A DNA stretch of 64,000 nucleotides, from the NCBI RefSeq assembly GCF_900963305.1, contig NC_042514.1:13656501-13720500 (forward strand), given 5' to 3'. This stretch comes from Echeneis naucrates (Eukaryota > Chordata > Actinopteri > Carangiformes > Echeneidae). The notes under the pieces are model-generated. The model searched no databases. It was not told where the DNA came from and worked only from the letters and a program-made list of their open reading frames with translations. Of the stretch, positions 1 through 10,532 are shown one piece after another. Each line of letters begins with the position of its first letter. Positions within the stretch are counted from its first letter, which is position 1. The position numbers and the translations under genes were made by a program.

Positions 1-92
1 TGTCTGGTCGTCTAGTTTGGTCCGTTCCTGGAGGGGTGCCGTCACCGGTCTGGTCTGGTTCGGCCTCGGTCCTGGGGGGGCGCCATATCTGC
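1..92 (-). repeat. Truncated third copy of the long inverted-repeat family
   Basis: This stretch reads the same way as 4205-4292 and is the reverse complement of about 1125-1220. It carries the same C/G-rich block and the same end, 'cgccatatctgca'. The window edge cuts its left side. Its right side runs straight into the left arm of the foldback element, so the foldback may have inserted into or grown out of a copy of this family. No coding potential is seen. Confidence 0.7.
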
Positions 93-835
93 AGCATATT
101 TCCTGAAGGCGAGAGTAGCCTGCGTTAAGTAAACCTCACTGCCAGATCACTTACACTAGTTAGTCGCTTCGAAATGGACTGCTAGCTAACTGGTTAGCTA
201 ACTGGTTAGCATGCTCGACTGACGAACTGATGACATTATTTTTGACGTATAACGTTACTATAGCTTACCGTTCATTTGGAAACGGGCAGAGCGCCTGAGA
301 ATGACATATTTCTGCTCCTCGGAAACACCCACCGGATAGTGTCCGTATTTTTCATAATTCACGAACTCGTTGAACACAAGTTTACCATTTTAAGAACATA
401 CTCACATGAAAAACGCTCATCCTGGCCGCTCATCCCAACTGGGTTGGGAATTAGTTTATGCCCTGGGTTGGTTCCAAGTAAGGGCATGATTTATACGAAA
501 GTCAATGATCCATTCACTGAACACTTCAAATATTTTTACACATTATCTGTTATCTCTTGCACGACATGCCCATAAAATAGGCTATAGGTCTACATAATTA
601 TCATTGATCGATCAACCAGTTAAACTGTAGCATATACACAAGAACAATTCAGCAACAAAGCATGGTATTTATTTACTCATAAAAATTATCAACAAGTCAA
701 CAGGCGTGGACTCGGAGCTAAAAAGAAGAGGTCACGTGGGGTGCTGGAGCCAATCGCAGCTCACTCTGGGTGACAGTTAGGTCAGGTGACGTAAATGTGA
801 ATTGGTGAAGTAGCGCAAATGTGTGCTGCAACTCG

Positions 836-915
836 AGCAGCGCTGTGGCGCAGCGGTAATGCTGCCGCCCCGCACCTAGGTGGGCTGGGGTTCGATTCCC
901 GGCTAGGGAGGGAAC
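836..915 (+). mobile_element. tRNA-derived SINE head
   Basis: A tRNA-like segment contains an RNA polymerase III A box ('tggcgcagcgg') and, about 35 bp on, a B box ('ggttcgattcc'). It is followed by an AT-rich tract with repeated 'tgtaatg' units. Spacing and box sequences fit the tRNA-derived 5' end of a SINE. A functional tRNA gene is unlikely because no acceptor-stem pairing was found around it. Confidence 0.6.
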
Positions 916-1042
916 GTATACTGTAATGATGTAATGATGTACTGATGATAATGTTAATGGTGTAAATGTATCGGTGATTGTATGACTTACTGTAATGTTG
1001 AATATGTATGTAATGTTGTATATGAATGTAATGTGTATGTAT

Positions 1043-1240
1043 GTAAAGGTCCATTCCCGGTGTGGGCACCTGAACGTGTCTACGGAGTTAGTTGGTTACG
1101 AGTAATGGACTGGGCCAATGCAGATACGGCGCCCCCCCCAGGACCTAGGCCGAACCAGACCAGACGGGTGACGGCACCCCTCCAGGAACGGACCGAGACC
1201 AGACCGGAGACAGGACGCGTCCACAGACTAGACCAGTAAA
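1043..1240 (+). repeat. Left arm of second long inverted repeat
   Basis: About 200 bp here are the reverse complement of 4168-4369. Differences are a few substitutions and changes in C-run length. The block begins after a 'tgtaatg' rich tract and ends with 'gaccagtaaa'. It may be the body of the SINE-like unit that begins near 836, since the mirrored copy also adjoins 'acattacat' repeats. Confidence 0.75.
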
Positions 1241-2379
1241 ACCCGCTAAGATGAACTATTTTTTTTTATGGAACATTTCAATATATTAACTTGTTTTCTT
1301 CATAATTACCTAAGCCCCGCCCCCATTGGTTACTGTTGCTATGCTAGCCTGTTGTCCAGTCAGCATCAGTCCAGTGATCAGAAAGGAAAATAAAGAAGAA
1401 TAAGAAAATAAAGGGTTGAGAAATTTTCTATACAAATGTTTTTTAAAAAGGTTGTGACGGTGAATTTGGGACGAGAAACGTAGAGTAAGGTAAGAAACGG
1501 GGTCGTTAGCTTGTAACGTAAGCTAACTGGACAGGTCTAATGCTAACGTCCATTAGCCTAGCTTGTATTAAAGCCCGACACAAAACTTATCTTTGACAGA
1601 AACAGCTGAGTTTGGTAGCTCCATCAGAAAGGAAGAGACAGAGAGGAGAGGGCTCCAGCTGCAGTCAGGTAACAGAGAAAGTGACGTGGGGGGCAGAGGA
1701 ATTTATTTAACATGTTGGCTTTATTTCTGCACAAAGCTATTGACCGCAAATGTAGAAGAAGTACTCCACTCAGGCACAACAACACACACAAGGACCGGGA
1801 CATTACTCGTTGTTAATGTTTTGTGTGTGTGTGTGCGTGCAGGCAGACAGACAGACCTGTATTCTGTGATGAGGGGTTGGACTGTGTTGTGTATGTTGTA
1901 TGAGTGTATGTTCTTAAAATGGTAAACTTGTGTTCAACGAGTTCGTGAATTATGAAAAATACGGACACTATCCGGTGGGTGTTTCCGAGGAGCAGAAATA
2001 TGTCATTCGCAGGCGCTCTGCCCGTTTCCAAATGAACGGTAAGCTATAGTAACGTTACACGTCAAAAATAATGTCATCAGTTCGTCAGTCGAGCATGCTA
2101 ACCAGTTAGCTAACCAGTTAGCTAGTAGTCCATTTCGAAGCGACTAACTAGTGTAAGTGATCTGGCAGTGAGGTTTACTTAACGTAGGCTACTCTCGCAC
2201 AGATATGCTAGCTGGTATCCGTTTACACAAAGATTGACAAAGAATGGCCGAACAAATGCATTCTCAATTTATTTTGTTATATAATAAACACCATACCAGT
2301 AACCTACACATTGGCTTTTCCATGTCGCTTTCCGTACACCCAGCTGTGTTTCTATTTGTGTTTCTTCCTGAAGTACGCA

Positions 2380-2745
2380 CGGTAACTTAGCAACTACGCA
2401 CGACTCAGCAGTAAATCGGCGTAAAGGGGAACAAGAATTTGGGGGGAACCAAATCGGTTGACACACCGGCGTCCACGAGCCGAGCTGAGGTGAAACGAGA
2501 CTTAGCTTTAGAGCTAGCTACACTAGCATAGCTAGCTGAGCTAGCTAAAGTAATCCTGCATCTACGACAAGAAGTACTATCATAAAAGGAGGCAGGGGAA
2601 GAACTAGACATGGAGCACATTAATCAAGGTGAAAACACAGCAAAACCAGCAGAGACCGGCGTGTTAACTGATTTGGTTCCCCCCAAGTTCCTGTTCCTCT
2701 TTACGCCGATTTACTGCTGAGTCGTGCGTAGGTGCTAAGTTACCG
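2380..2745. mobile_element. Small palindromic (foldback/MITE-like) element
   Basis: Arms of about 91 bp at 2380-2470 and 2656-2745 are inverted copies with roughly 10 mismatches by eye. The 185-bp loop contains clustered 'agctagct' motifs and has no coding potential. The more diverged arms suggest it is older than the foldback at 84-2207. The superfamily is not recognised. Confidence 0.65.
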
Positions 2746-2944
2746 TTAATTCGGTACTGCCTGGCCAGATGTTACAATAGGCTCCCAACCTGCCTGTAAC
2801 TGCTGCTGCCATCACCTTGTGTGTAATGCTCACTTTGCTGTGAAGACATACCCACAACCAGTAGCTACAGATAATGACGTGCCCAACTCTAGCGATTACC
2901 CACAATACCATGACACATGACGTCACACACGGCATATTTCCCAT

Positions 2945-3925
2945 CTCCCTGACAGCTCCGGGTTTTTAAGATTCGGTAGACATAAGGCAGTAACCAATCA
3001 GGTACGAGTTCCAGTGTTTTCGATCAAAGCCCCAATGAGGTCTACCTGCCTCCCTGGAGGAGTATAAATAGCAGCTGTGAGCTCTCCCCTCTTCACATCT
3101 GCCCTCAGGGTTGGAGGTGAACGTCCTGAGACTCTGGGGGACGCTCAGGCTCCGGCCTGAGAGCCACTGACAGCGCCTTTAGGTAAGGGGCGCTGTTGTG
3201 GGGGCCTCTGTATCAACTTGGACGATCTGAGGCTCGTCCTGAAAAGCCCCCCAGAAGAACAAGTACAGGGAGGAGTGCGTCGGCGGCCCTGTATTTGGAA
3301 GAATCTGGGTGTGTTGCGAACCGGACCAGGCGCCTGGCTGAGCTTTTTAAAGCTCAGTTTAGAACGGTTATTGGATTGTATTGTATTGTATTGCGTTGTA
3401 TTGTATTGTATTGCGAATAAATAAAGATGGAGGGGAAAAAAATGAATAAAGATAAAAATAAAGCATGGCGGCATCGTGGTTCGCGCTGTCGCCACACAAT
3501 AAAAAAAAATAAAAATAAAATTAAAACAAAAAGCTCAGTTTAGAATGGTTATTGTATTGTATTGTATTGCGAACAAATAAAGATGGAGGGGAAAAAAAAC
3601 AATAAAAAAATGAATAAAGATAAAAATAAAGCATGGGGGCATCGTGGTTCGCGCTGTCGCCACACAATAAGAAGGTTTCGGGTTCGGTTCCGGCCTGGAG
3701 CCTTTCTGTGGAGTCTGCATGTTTCGTCCGGGTACTCCGCTTTCCTCCCACCATTATGCAGCCTGAGTCTGTGTCCCAGAGTAAACACTTATTCACATAC
3801 GGCTCAACCTCAGTAACAGTAACTTACCAGAGACTTTGGCCAGGATCCACAAGAACAGCAGCAGACCAGGTGGACGGATCTTCAATAAAAGTGTCTCATG
3901 AATCTTTAGTCAAACTGTGAGGAGC
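2945..3925 (+). mobile_element. LTR-like fossil interrupted by SINE units (tentative)
   Basis: A promoter-like block has a CCAAT box near 2993 and a TATA box ('tataaata') at 3063, followed by a splice-donor-like 'ggtaagg' near 3180. About 700 bp on there is an 'aataaa' polyadenylation signal near 3883. The order CCAAT, TATA, polyadenylation signal suggests an LTR split by the SINE duplication at 3349-3770. No internal retroelement coding region is seen, so at most it is a solo LTR. A cellular promoter captured in the repeat nest is the alternative. Confidence 0.3.
3349..3770 (+). mobile_element. SINE with tandemly duplicated 5' part
   Basis: A unit of about 150 bp occurs twice in direct orientation, at 3349-3502 and 3529-3670. 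It starts 'aaagctcagtttagaa', passes through (tattg)n and A-rich sequence, and ends 'gtcgccacacaataa'. The second copy continues into a tRNA-like B box ('ggttcggttcc') near 3682. It then runs into the block 'gtctgcatgtttcgtccggg...cctccc', which is characteristic of the V-SINE/HE1-type SINEs widespread in fish. A partial inverted copy lies at 4062-4124. Confidence 0.6.
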
Positions 3926-4061
3926 AAGGGGATATAAATTATACTGTAAGTGCCAAAGACTGAGAAATCACATCGGTGAAACATCCCTTGCCTCACCTAC
4001 TTGCTCCGTGTCAATCTGCCGCCTGCCTGGACCTGTATTAATGTTGTAATTAGCTTTTTTT

Positions 4062-4124
4062 CCTCCATCTTTATTTATGCGGAATACAATACAATCATCA
4101 TTCTAAACTGAGCTTTAAAAAGCG
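4062..4124 (-). repeat. Inverted partial copy of the SINE-linked unit
   Basis: The reverse complement of this stretch repeats the 'aaagctcagtttagaat', (tattg)n and 'aataaagatggagg' order seen at 3349 and 3529. It shows that the unit is dispersed, not just a local tandem duplication. Confidence 0.6.
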
Positions 4125-4167
4125 TGTCCGTCTTTCCCCCTCCATAAACAAATCATCTCAGTGGCTC

Positions 4168-4369
4168 TTTTACTGGTCTAGTCTGTGGACGCGTCCTGTC
4201 TCCGGTCTGGTCTCGGTCCGTTCCTGGAGGGGGTGCCGTCACCCGTCTGGTCTGGTTCGGCCTCGGTCCTGGGGGGGGCGCCATATCTGCATTGGCCCAG
4301 TCCATTACTCGTAACCAATTAACTCCGTAGACATGTTCAGGTGCCCACACCGGGAATGGACCTTTACAT
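4168..4369 (-). repeat. Right arm of second long inverted repeat
   Basis: This is the mirror copy of 1043-1240. The two arms enclose about 2.9 kb that includes half of the foldback element, the small palindrome, the LTR-like fragment and the SINE duplication. An 'acattacat' tract follows it. Independent insertions in opposite orientation are as likely as one large element. Confidence 0.7.
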
Positions 4370-4548
4370 TACATTACACTACATGATACATTTTACACTG
4401 TATTTACATTACAGCTACATCACATATACCTTTAAGACTTGATCAGCTGCCCCTTTGGACCGATTTGTTGCTCTCTCAGCTTCTTCCACGACATTTATGA
4501 TGCACATTGAGCAGCTCAGTATTGTTGGTAACATTATGCAGTTGTCTG

Positions 4549-4577
4549 GAATAATAATAATAATAATAATAATAATG
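4549..4577. repeat. (AAT)n microsatellite
   Basis: About nine uninterrupted trinucleotide units lie in otherwise unremarkable DNA just downstream of the last recognised laminin-like exon. Confidence 0.9.
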
Positions 4578-4641
4578 GTGTGCCAGTGTCACCCAAAATG
4601 TAATCTATGCAGAGTCTTAGTTTCCTATCTTTTCCACTCAC

Positions 4642-7600
4642 TGTTCAAACCCCTCTGCAGCTCTGCTAAGCTGCTCTGTGCGATCCTCACTCTTAGTTAC
4701 AATATCCGTCTTGGCCACGGCGTGGAAGATGTTTTTAAACTTCTTGAAGCGTTCCCGTCTGGCACCATCTAGTGGAGCTGTATGATTCTCAAATTCCTGC
4801 AATTTACAGAATTTAAATTTTGAATCTTTTTGAAAGATGCTTTTTTTTTTTTCTTTCTCCGCCTCAGTTTGAATATTCTGCAGAATGATGGACAGATGAA
4901 TGAAGATGCTACAAATTGTTGCACTAAACGCTGAAGGTGAACGATAAGTCAACCTGATAGCTGTTTCACAGTTTCACTTCACCAGCAGATGCTGTAGTAT
5001 CGTCAGACGCTTCAGGTTGAGGCCTTGTGTCCTGTTGAGTCTGTCCTCTGCTTCTGACAGCATCACAGCCAGTTCTCTCAGAGTGGACTGTGAGACCATC
5101 ACAGAGTCTGCAGTCTGTCTTAGGACAGCCTGGATGGTGGGAACTGCCAGTTTCGCCCTGACTAAAGTTAACGCTGAACAGAAGACCAGAATTTGGCCAT
5201 ATTTCAGCTGTAGGAACAATTTTCCCCATTTGTAAGTTGGGTTCTTTCATATACTGAGAAAAAAACCTTAAGAGCTAATAGTTTGTTTTGACTCTGGATT
5301 CTTTTGCCTTGATTTTATGTTGCTGTTAAATACAAGACAAATAACCTTTACAATAATTTTTGGATGTGAGCTTTTCGGTGTCGTCCATTTCTAAACTGGT
5401 AGAGGCTGCTTCAGTGTATTGGTTCTAAAAGTTAGGGAATGTAATCGTTGTGACTGGGCTGACCACTCTGCTTCATATCATTGTGAAGTGAATTTGGATA
5501 TTACAGGAAGGAACTTCTCACATTTTTGTGCTTCCTCCAGCTCAATGGCAGCATTGCCTCTGTGAGTAATCCAGCTTCTGTCTGTCATTTCCTGCACAAT
5601 GTGCTGGGCCTCCTCCTTCCCATTCTGCGAAACTCTCGCCAGATCAGATTCCATTTGAAAACTCTGGAAATAAAAAAAAAAAACTCAAGCTTTCTCATGC
5701 GTTTCTAAATATGTTTCTGTTCACTGATTACACACGGCAGTTTAGACAGGGCGTGTTGGTGGGTTGAGAGCATCATGTACTGTGAGTTTTATTGTTCCAT
5801 TCATCATGAAGTCTTTCCGACATGCAACTGTATGTCAGCAGTATTCAATTTCAATTCATTTTTTATTCACCAAAATATTTATTTAGGCATTAGACTATAC
5901 TCCTAGGCCTCTGATAAACTGACTATTCACTCCTGGTACCTCATCGGTCAGATGACTCAAGTCATCTTTGGCAATATTCACATCTGTTTCCAGCTGTTTG
6001 ACAGTTGGGTCCAGGTTCCTCAGTTCTGAACCAGGGCCTGGAAACCGGGGAAATGAGCAAGCATGAAACATTATAATGTGACATGAACATAATATATACA
6101 GCTTATAATTCATTTTAATCATTTATAGTACTTACTTTTGGCAAACGGTTACATGATAATTCAAAACATTCATACACAGAATAAGAGTAAATGTGACACC
6201 AACAAAATCGATATTTTAATGTTTTTACTTTTAAATGCAAAATCATTTTGTTTTTTGTTTTTTTTTTGTTTTTTGTTTTTTTTTTCTCCCCGTGGGGTTT
6301 TCACTCACCGGTAGGATCAGAATTATTTCTCTGTGATTGTTTGGATCCCTCCTTTGCTTTATTTTCCCTCCGTTTTCTGACGGTGTTTCCTGTTTTATTT
6401 TGTAGCACTTCCTCTCTTGTCTCTTTTTTCACCAACACCTGTGTTTTACCTGCTGTGTAATCACCTCCTTGTTTTCCTCATGCCCTGCACCTGTCCCTCG
6501 TCTTCTCACCTCCCTGTGTGAGTGTATATACCCCCTCTGTGTTACTTGTGCCCCTAGTTGGTTTCCTGCTTGCAGTGACTTTCTGTCGATACTTTTGGTA
6601 TCCTTGTCTTTTCCCTGCCTCGCAGTGGGTTTTGGTTTGTTCTCTTTGTAGTTGGACTCTTGGACTTTTGGAAATTGCTCATCCCTGTTTCTCCCTGCTT
6701 TGCAGTGCTTTTTTGTTTGTTACTTTCTCTTGCCCCTGCCCCGTGCAGAGACTTAGATTTTACCCTGTTGGGGTTACATTTTTATGCTGTTAAAACTTCA
6801 TTTGCCTTGAACACTCCAGAGTTTTGTGTTTGCCTGATGGGTCCTAGAGGCTTTGGCCTCACGGCCTGCCTTAACAATGATGCTGCCAGTTGTGATTGAG
6901 TGTGCTATTGGTGAAGCTGGTTGAAGGGGGGAAAAAAGTCAGCAGTTGCAGTGTGAATGGGGTGACATGTACCTTGGTTTCAGAGATGTTGGCCATGACG
7001 TTATTCAGAAGAGTATGTGAATCAGACTGAAGACTGATGTTGTGCAGCTGCTGCTTAGGCCAAATGAGGCTATTGTCTCTTCTCCAAGTCCACCAATAAA
7101 GCTTTTGTACATCTGTGATCATCTGTCACCAAATACAAGGAGACGGAATGTCTAAACACCAGGCTGACAAAGATTACGTTATAGGAATTATAGGATTTAG
7201 TGTTTCCTGGAGCTCGATCCATAAACTGCAAATTTATATCCCCTTCTTAGCAGCTGATGATCCCTTGAACAAACAATTCCAAGTTAGGGAGCTTTTTTTT
7301 CCCTTCTCTCCAAACTTATTCTCCTTCACTGAATTCCATCAAGGTGAGTATTATTTCCTAATTTTCTCAGTTGGGATTCTGGTGTCTTTCAGAATCCACA
7401 TGAATTTTTTTTTTTTTTTTTTTTTTTTTTTGTAATCAAATATTTGTGATTTAGAGGCTATATTTTGGATTTGTTTGACCAAGATATTCCAAAAATAGAG
7501 CTGATGCTTGATGCTGAACTTGTGGTTGCATGCTTTCCAGTGGTTTGTAACTCCAGTTAGAGCCATATGAGTGATGGCTTACTCATTGAACTCATAATGA

Positions 7601-8753
7601 CTATTATTCTATTTATGTGCACATTCACCTCCAATTAGAGAATCACAGATGTTCAAGATGCCACCACCCCAGTTGCAGGGCTTACAGCTGCTCCCCAGCA
7701 CCATTGGGTTGCCACAGAAACCACATGCACAGATGATCACAATATTGAATTTTAAATGATGGCTGTGATTAGTAGTGTAGGTGTGAGACACATCTTGAGC
7801 GAAGGCCAAACCTCTCACATCTGGCTCCAGTGTAACAACGTTTGCACAAACAGTCAAACTCTCCTGAGGCCAATTTCATACAGGCCAAAGCAAAACTGTA
7901 AAACAATAAATGAGATCTTCAAACTTATCCACAAAACGTTAGTTGTGTTTATTTGAATTAGGCAAAAAAAAAAAAAAAAACAACTGACTTATTCCATATG
8001 AAGGGACTGGGACAGGCACGGCAGGTCCTGGAGGCTGCGTTTCCATAGTAACCAGTTGTGTTGAACCGGCACTTCTGGAGGTTAGTTAAATGAAACACAA
8101 CCTGAACAACATGGGTGACAATGCAACTAATAGAACCTATAAAGTGTGTGTGTGTCACACTGGCCCCCGTGTGGCCCGGTCCACTCTCTGTAGAACCCAG
8201 AGTCACACTGCTGTGCGGACACACAGAACTGTGACTGTGAGACAGCAAGTACAAACACGCCAACAGTCTTCAAGTGAGATATCTGTCATGACAAAGTTAT
8301 CAAGGTGAAGCCCAGAGACAAAAATAAGCAACGTGATATCTACACCTGACAATGCATGTGTCTGAAACGGTACAGGGGCATTATGTACCCTGAAGAGGGT
8401 TTGTAAGGTTGGATGGTTTTGTTTATAAAATGTATGCACATTAGTGACTCCACACCTCTACAGATTATATAATATTCTGTAAGAATAAAACATTTTATGT
8501 GAATCGTTCCTTAGCCTTGTTATTCACCACAGTACACTTTAAAATGGAAAAATAATTAATTACCTGGGCCCCTCCTGTTTGGTTTCTGAAGGAGGGATCA
8601 CAGAACCTTTTTCTGCTCTGTGCCTTTTCGCCGATCTGAGCTCGTCTCTCATGCCAACACTTTGGATGTGTTTGAGCAAAGGGACAGACCTCGGTAACAC
8701 AAAGCAAAGCCAACAACACGACACAAAAAAAACAAAGACCTTTTCCCGAGCAT
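4642..8753 (-). pseudogene. lama3: Laminin alpha-3-like gene remnant
   Basis: Exon-like pieces follow the order of the short human LAMA3A chain. The first is a signal-peptide-like exon (8564-8753). Next come a 'CDSGFYREWTGPHGGQC' piece (8159-8210) and laminin EGF pieces at about 7988-8074 ('YYGNAASRTCRACP'), 7790-7863 ('CYTGARCER') and 7627-7735 ('GNPMVLGSSCKPCN'). Coiled-coil exons follow at about 6970-7060, 5905-6035, 5533-5660, 4994-5160 and 4642-4796. The last one ('EFENHTAPLDGARRER') aligns with 'EYEKLAASLNEARQEL' of human LAMA3. Several EGF cysteines are replaced, one EGF piece lacks about nine residues, and the signal exon needs a one-base shift in an A8 run (8725-8732). The LG domains would lie at lower coordinates, which here hold transposons. 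Family assignment is fairly sure; pseudogene status is inferred. A poorly assembled or very divergent live gene is the alternative. Confidence 0.6.
6290..6880 (+). mobile_element. Solo LTR-like fossil, probably Ty3/Gypsy-type
   Basis: This is a pyrimidine-rich stretch of about 590 bp inside the laminin-like remnant. It contains repeated 'cttcctg/tcctgtt' phrases, a TATA-like 'gtatatac' near 6523, and an end block ('ttgcctgatgggtccta') that resembles the ends of common fish Gypsy LTRs. No internal coding region adjoins it, so it would be a solo LTR. Divergence cannot be judged without a partner copy. Family assignment is from memory of similar sequences. Confidence 0.4.
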
Positions 8754-10532
8754 TATAAGCTATTCAGTGACCCATAGCAGTAACAGGGTATCCCTGCATG
8801 TCCTTGTCTCTACTTCAGGTGAACCTTTGACCTTCTTATGTGAGATCCATGAAGGAAAGCTGGACTGAGAGAAACAACCAATGTAAAAGAAAGTAGGTTT
8901 TCACACAGGCATGTCCAAAGTTCAATAAGGCGTGGTGGCACTTGAAGACATTATAGCTGTTCATATGGAGCTTAGCTTTTAAGTAAAATAAGTGAACTAT
9001 GTGTGGTTTACTGGTAAAGTACCACAAAAATAAGTTGGAGAAAATTAGTTCTGTTTATTCAGTCAGTTAAAGCATTCCAGTTTATGTTGCAGTCTGAAAA
9101 TATAATGTGAAAGTTTAGAACAAGCAGAAGCTAACATTGCTAACATTGGGTCTAACAGTAAGGGATTTTTGACATTTACAAGAAAGAGCCTGACTTTATT
9201 TGGTACAGGCTCTTAAATCAATTAAATAATTGCACTGAATAAGTGTGTAACCTGCAGAAAAGCAGCAGCAAGTGACACCAAAATGTGTCTCAACGAAGTG
9301 AATCCGTGTTATCACAAAATATTTGGTTGCAGAAGCTCAGTGAACTTGCGTACCTGCTCAGATAACAGTTCAGACTAGGGTTAGGGTCAGACTACAGCAA
9401 CATTTCTCAATGACAACAGATATATTCCGGTTATTTTCCCTTTGCTGTACTTTTTACTCCCCAGTGGCATTCTGTTTGGAATTTCACTCTGCAAACAATT
9501 TGATTGAGGAGATTTGTTGTTAATATAAGTTAGAGGAGATAAATTAAGACTGGAGGTTACTGTATTTTTTTTTTTTTTTTCATCTCCCTTACTCTCCGAC
9601 TTAAATGACAGTTTGAGTATAACTCAACTTCGATCTATTGACGGAAATATAACATTGATAATTGTGTTTTTAATACCTCTGTACAATTACCTGAAACAAA
9701 GGAATCACTGTGTTTTTGTCTGGAATGAGTCTTTTATCGTGACAAGTAGGTATGAGACGCTATCTTGCACTGTTCCACATTCAACAGTAGCCCACAACGG
9801 ACAAATGTAACACTGGCACAAGAAAGGGCCCTTTGCATTTTTCTGCTATCTGTAAACCACTTTAAGGTTTCCTTCACGCTTAAAAAAAAAATTAGGTGTG
9901 GGTGATTAACATTGCCAATTTCTAATGACTGCTCCTAAATCCAACAAACTAGTTTCTTTAGACAAAAGCTGGCCCTTCATGAAAATCCACAAAGTGCTGC
10001 TGTTTCACTGAAATTGATTGATTTCACTTTCTAATGATAATTTCACCAGATCTTTGTGGACTAAAGCTATATTTTCAAGATAATTGTTTGTCAATTAGCT
10101 AAAATAGTAAGCTACCGAGACAGTAGGACAGCTGATATAAACTCTGTGGGCTCACACAGTAATGTGAGTTATCCAGTACTGTAAGTACGTTAACATTCAC
10201 TAACCATACTGGACCAATAAATGTTCTAGTTGCACAATCCCATACTGTATTTTTGTGAAATGTACTTTATTTATAAATCACAAACATTTAAAAGGCTAAA
10301 TGAATCTTGTGTGTGTATTTTGTCCCTGAGAGAAGCAATGTGCTCACTGTAAAAGGCCGATGTGGTCTTTCCACATATCTTCAGTATCAGAAAGGTTCAG
10401 CAGACAGTTCAGAAAATATAGATGACAGGACTTTAAAGGCGATGCTAGGTGTATGAAAAATGATTGAAAGTATTCAGAAACTTCTCTGACAGACCATTTG
10501 AGTAGTTTAACGCTCAATGCATCTTATCATAA
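8754..10532. other. Intergenic region, no gene seen
   Basis: AT-rich, with a T-run at about 9566-9580. No exon-like reading frame with matching splice sites, no clear repeat family and no RNA gene was recognised. The right part probably includes the 3' untranslated region of the minus-strand cathepsin gene. Confidence 0.6.

Larger units (their letters stand above)
84..2207. mobile_element. Foldback (long terminal inverted repeat) element, non-autonomous
   Basis: Two arms of about 300 bp, at roughly 84-407 and 1902-2207, are reverse complements. Only a few substitutions and one short gap were seen by eye. About 1.5 kb lies between them. Both arms contain repeated 'taactggttagc' units, which are themselves near-palindromic. 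The spacer holds a tRNA-like SINE head, a fragment of the 'gctggagccaat' dispersed repeat, and a copy of the second inverted-repeat family. No transposase reading frame is present, so mobility would have to be supplied in trans. The near identity of the arms suggests a recent origin. The superfamily is unknown to me, and I could not fix a target-site duplication. Confidence 0.7.

Noticed and set aside
276-575. 99-residue frame repeated on the minus strand at 1813-2031
   Set aside because: Both lie in the arms of the foldback element and start at a non-ATG codon. Their similarity reflects the inverted repeat, not a gene pair.
836-915. Functional tRNA gene
   Set aside because: A and B boxes are present, but no acceptor stem or full cloverleaf could be formed; a SINE head fits better.
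6248-6899. Overlapping plus-strand frames rich in Phe, Leu, Ser and Cys
   Set aside because: They are explained by the pyrimidine-rich LTR-like fossil.
9374-9392. Telomere-like 'ctagggttagggtc'
   Set aside because: Only about two units; not an interstitial telomere array.
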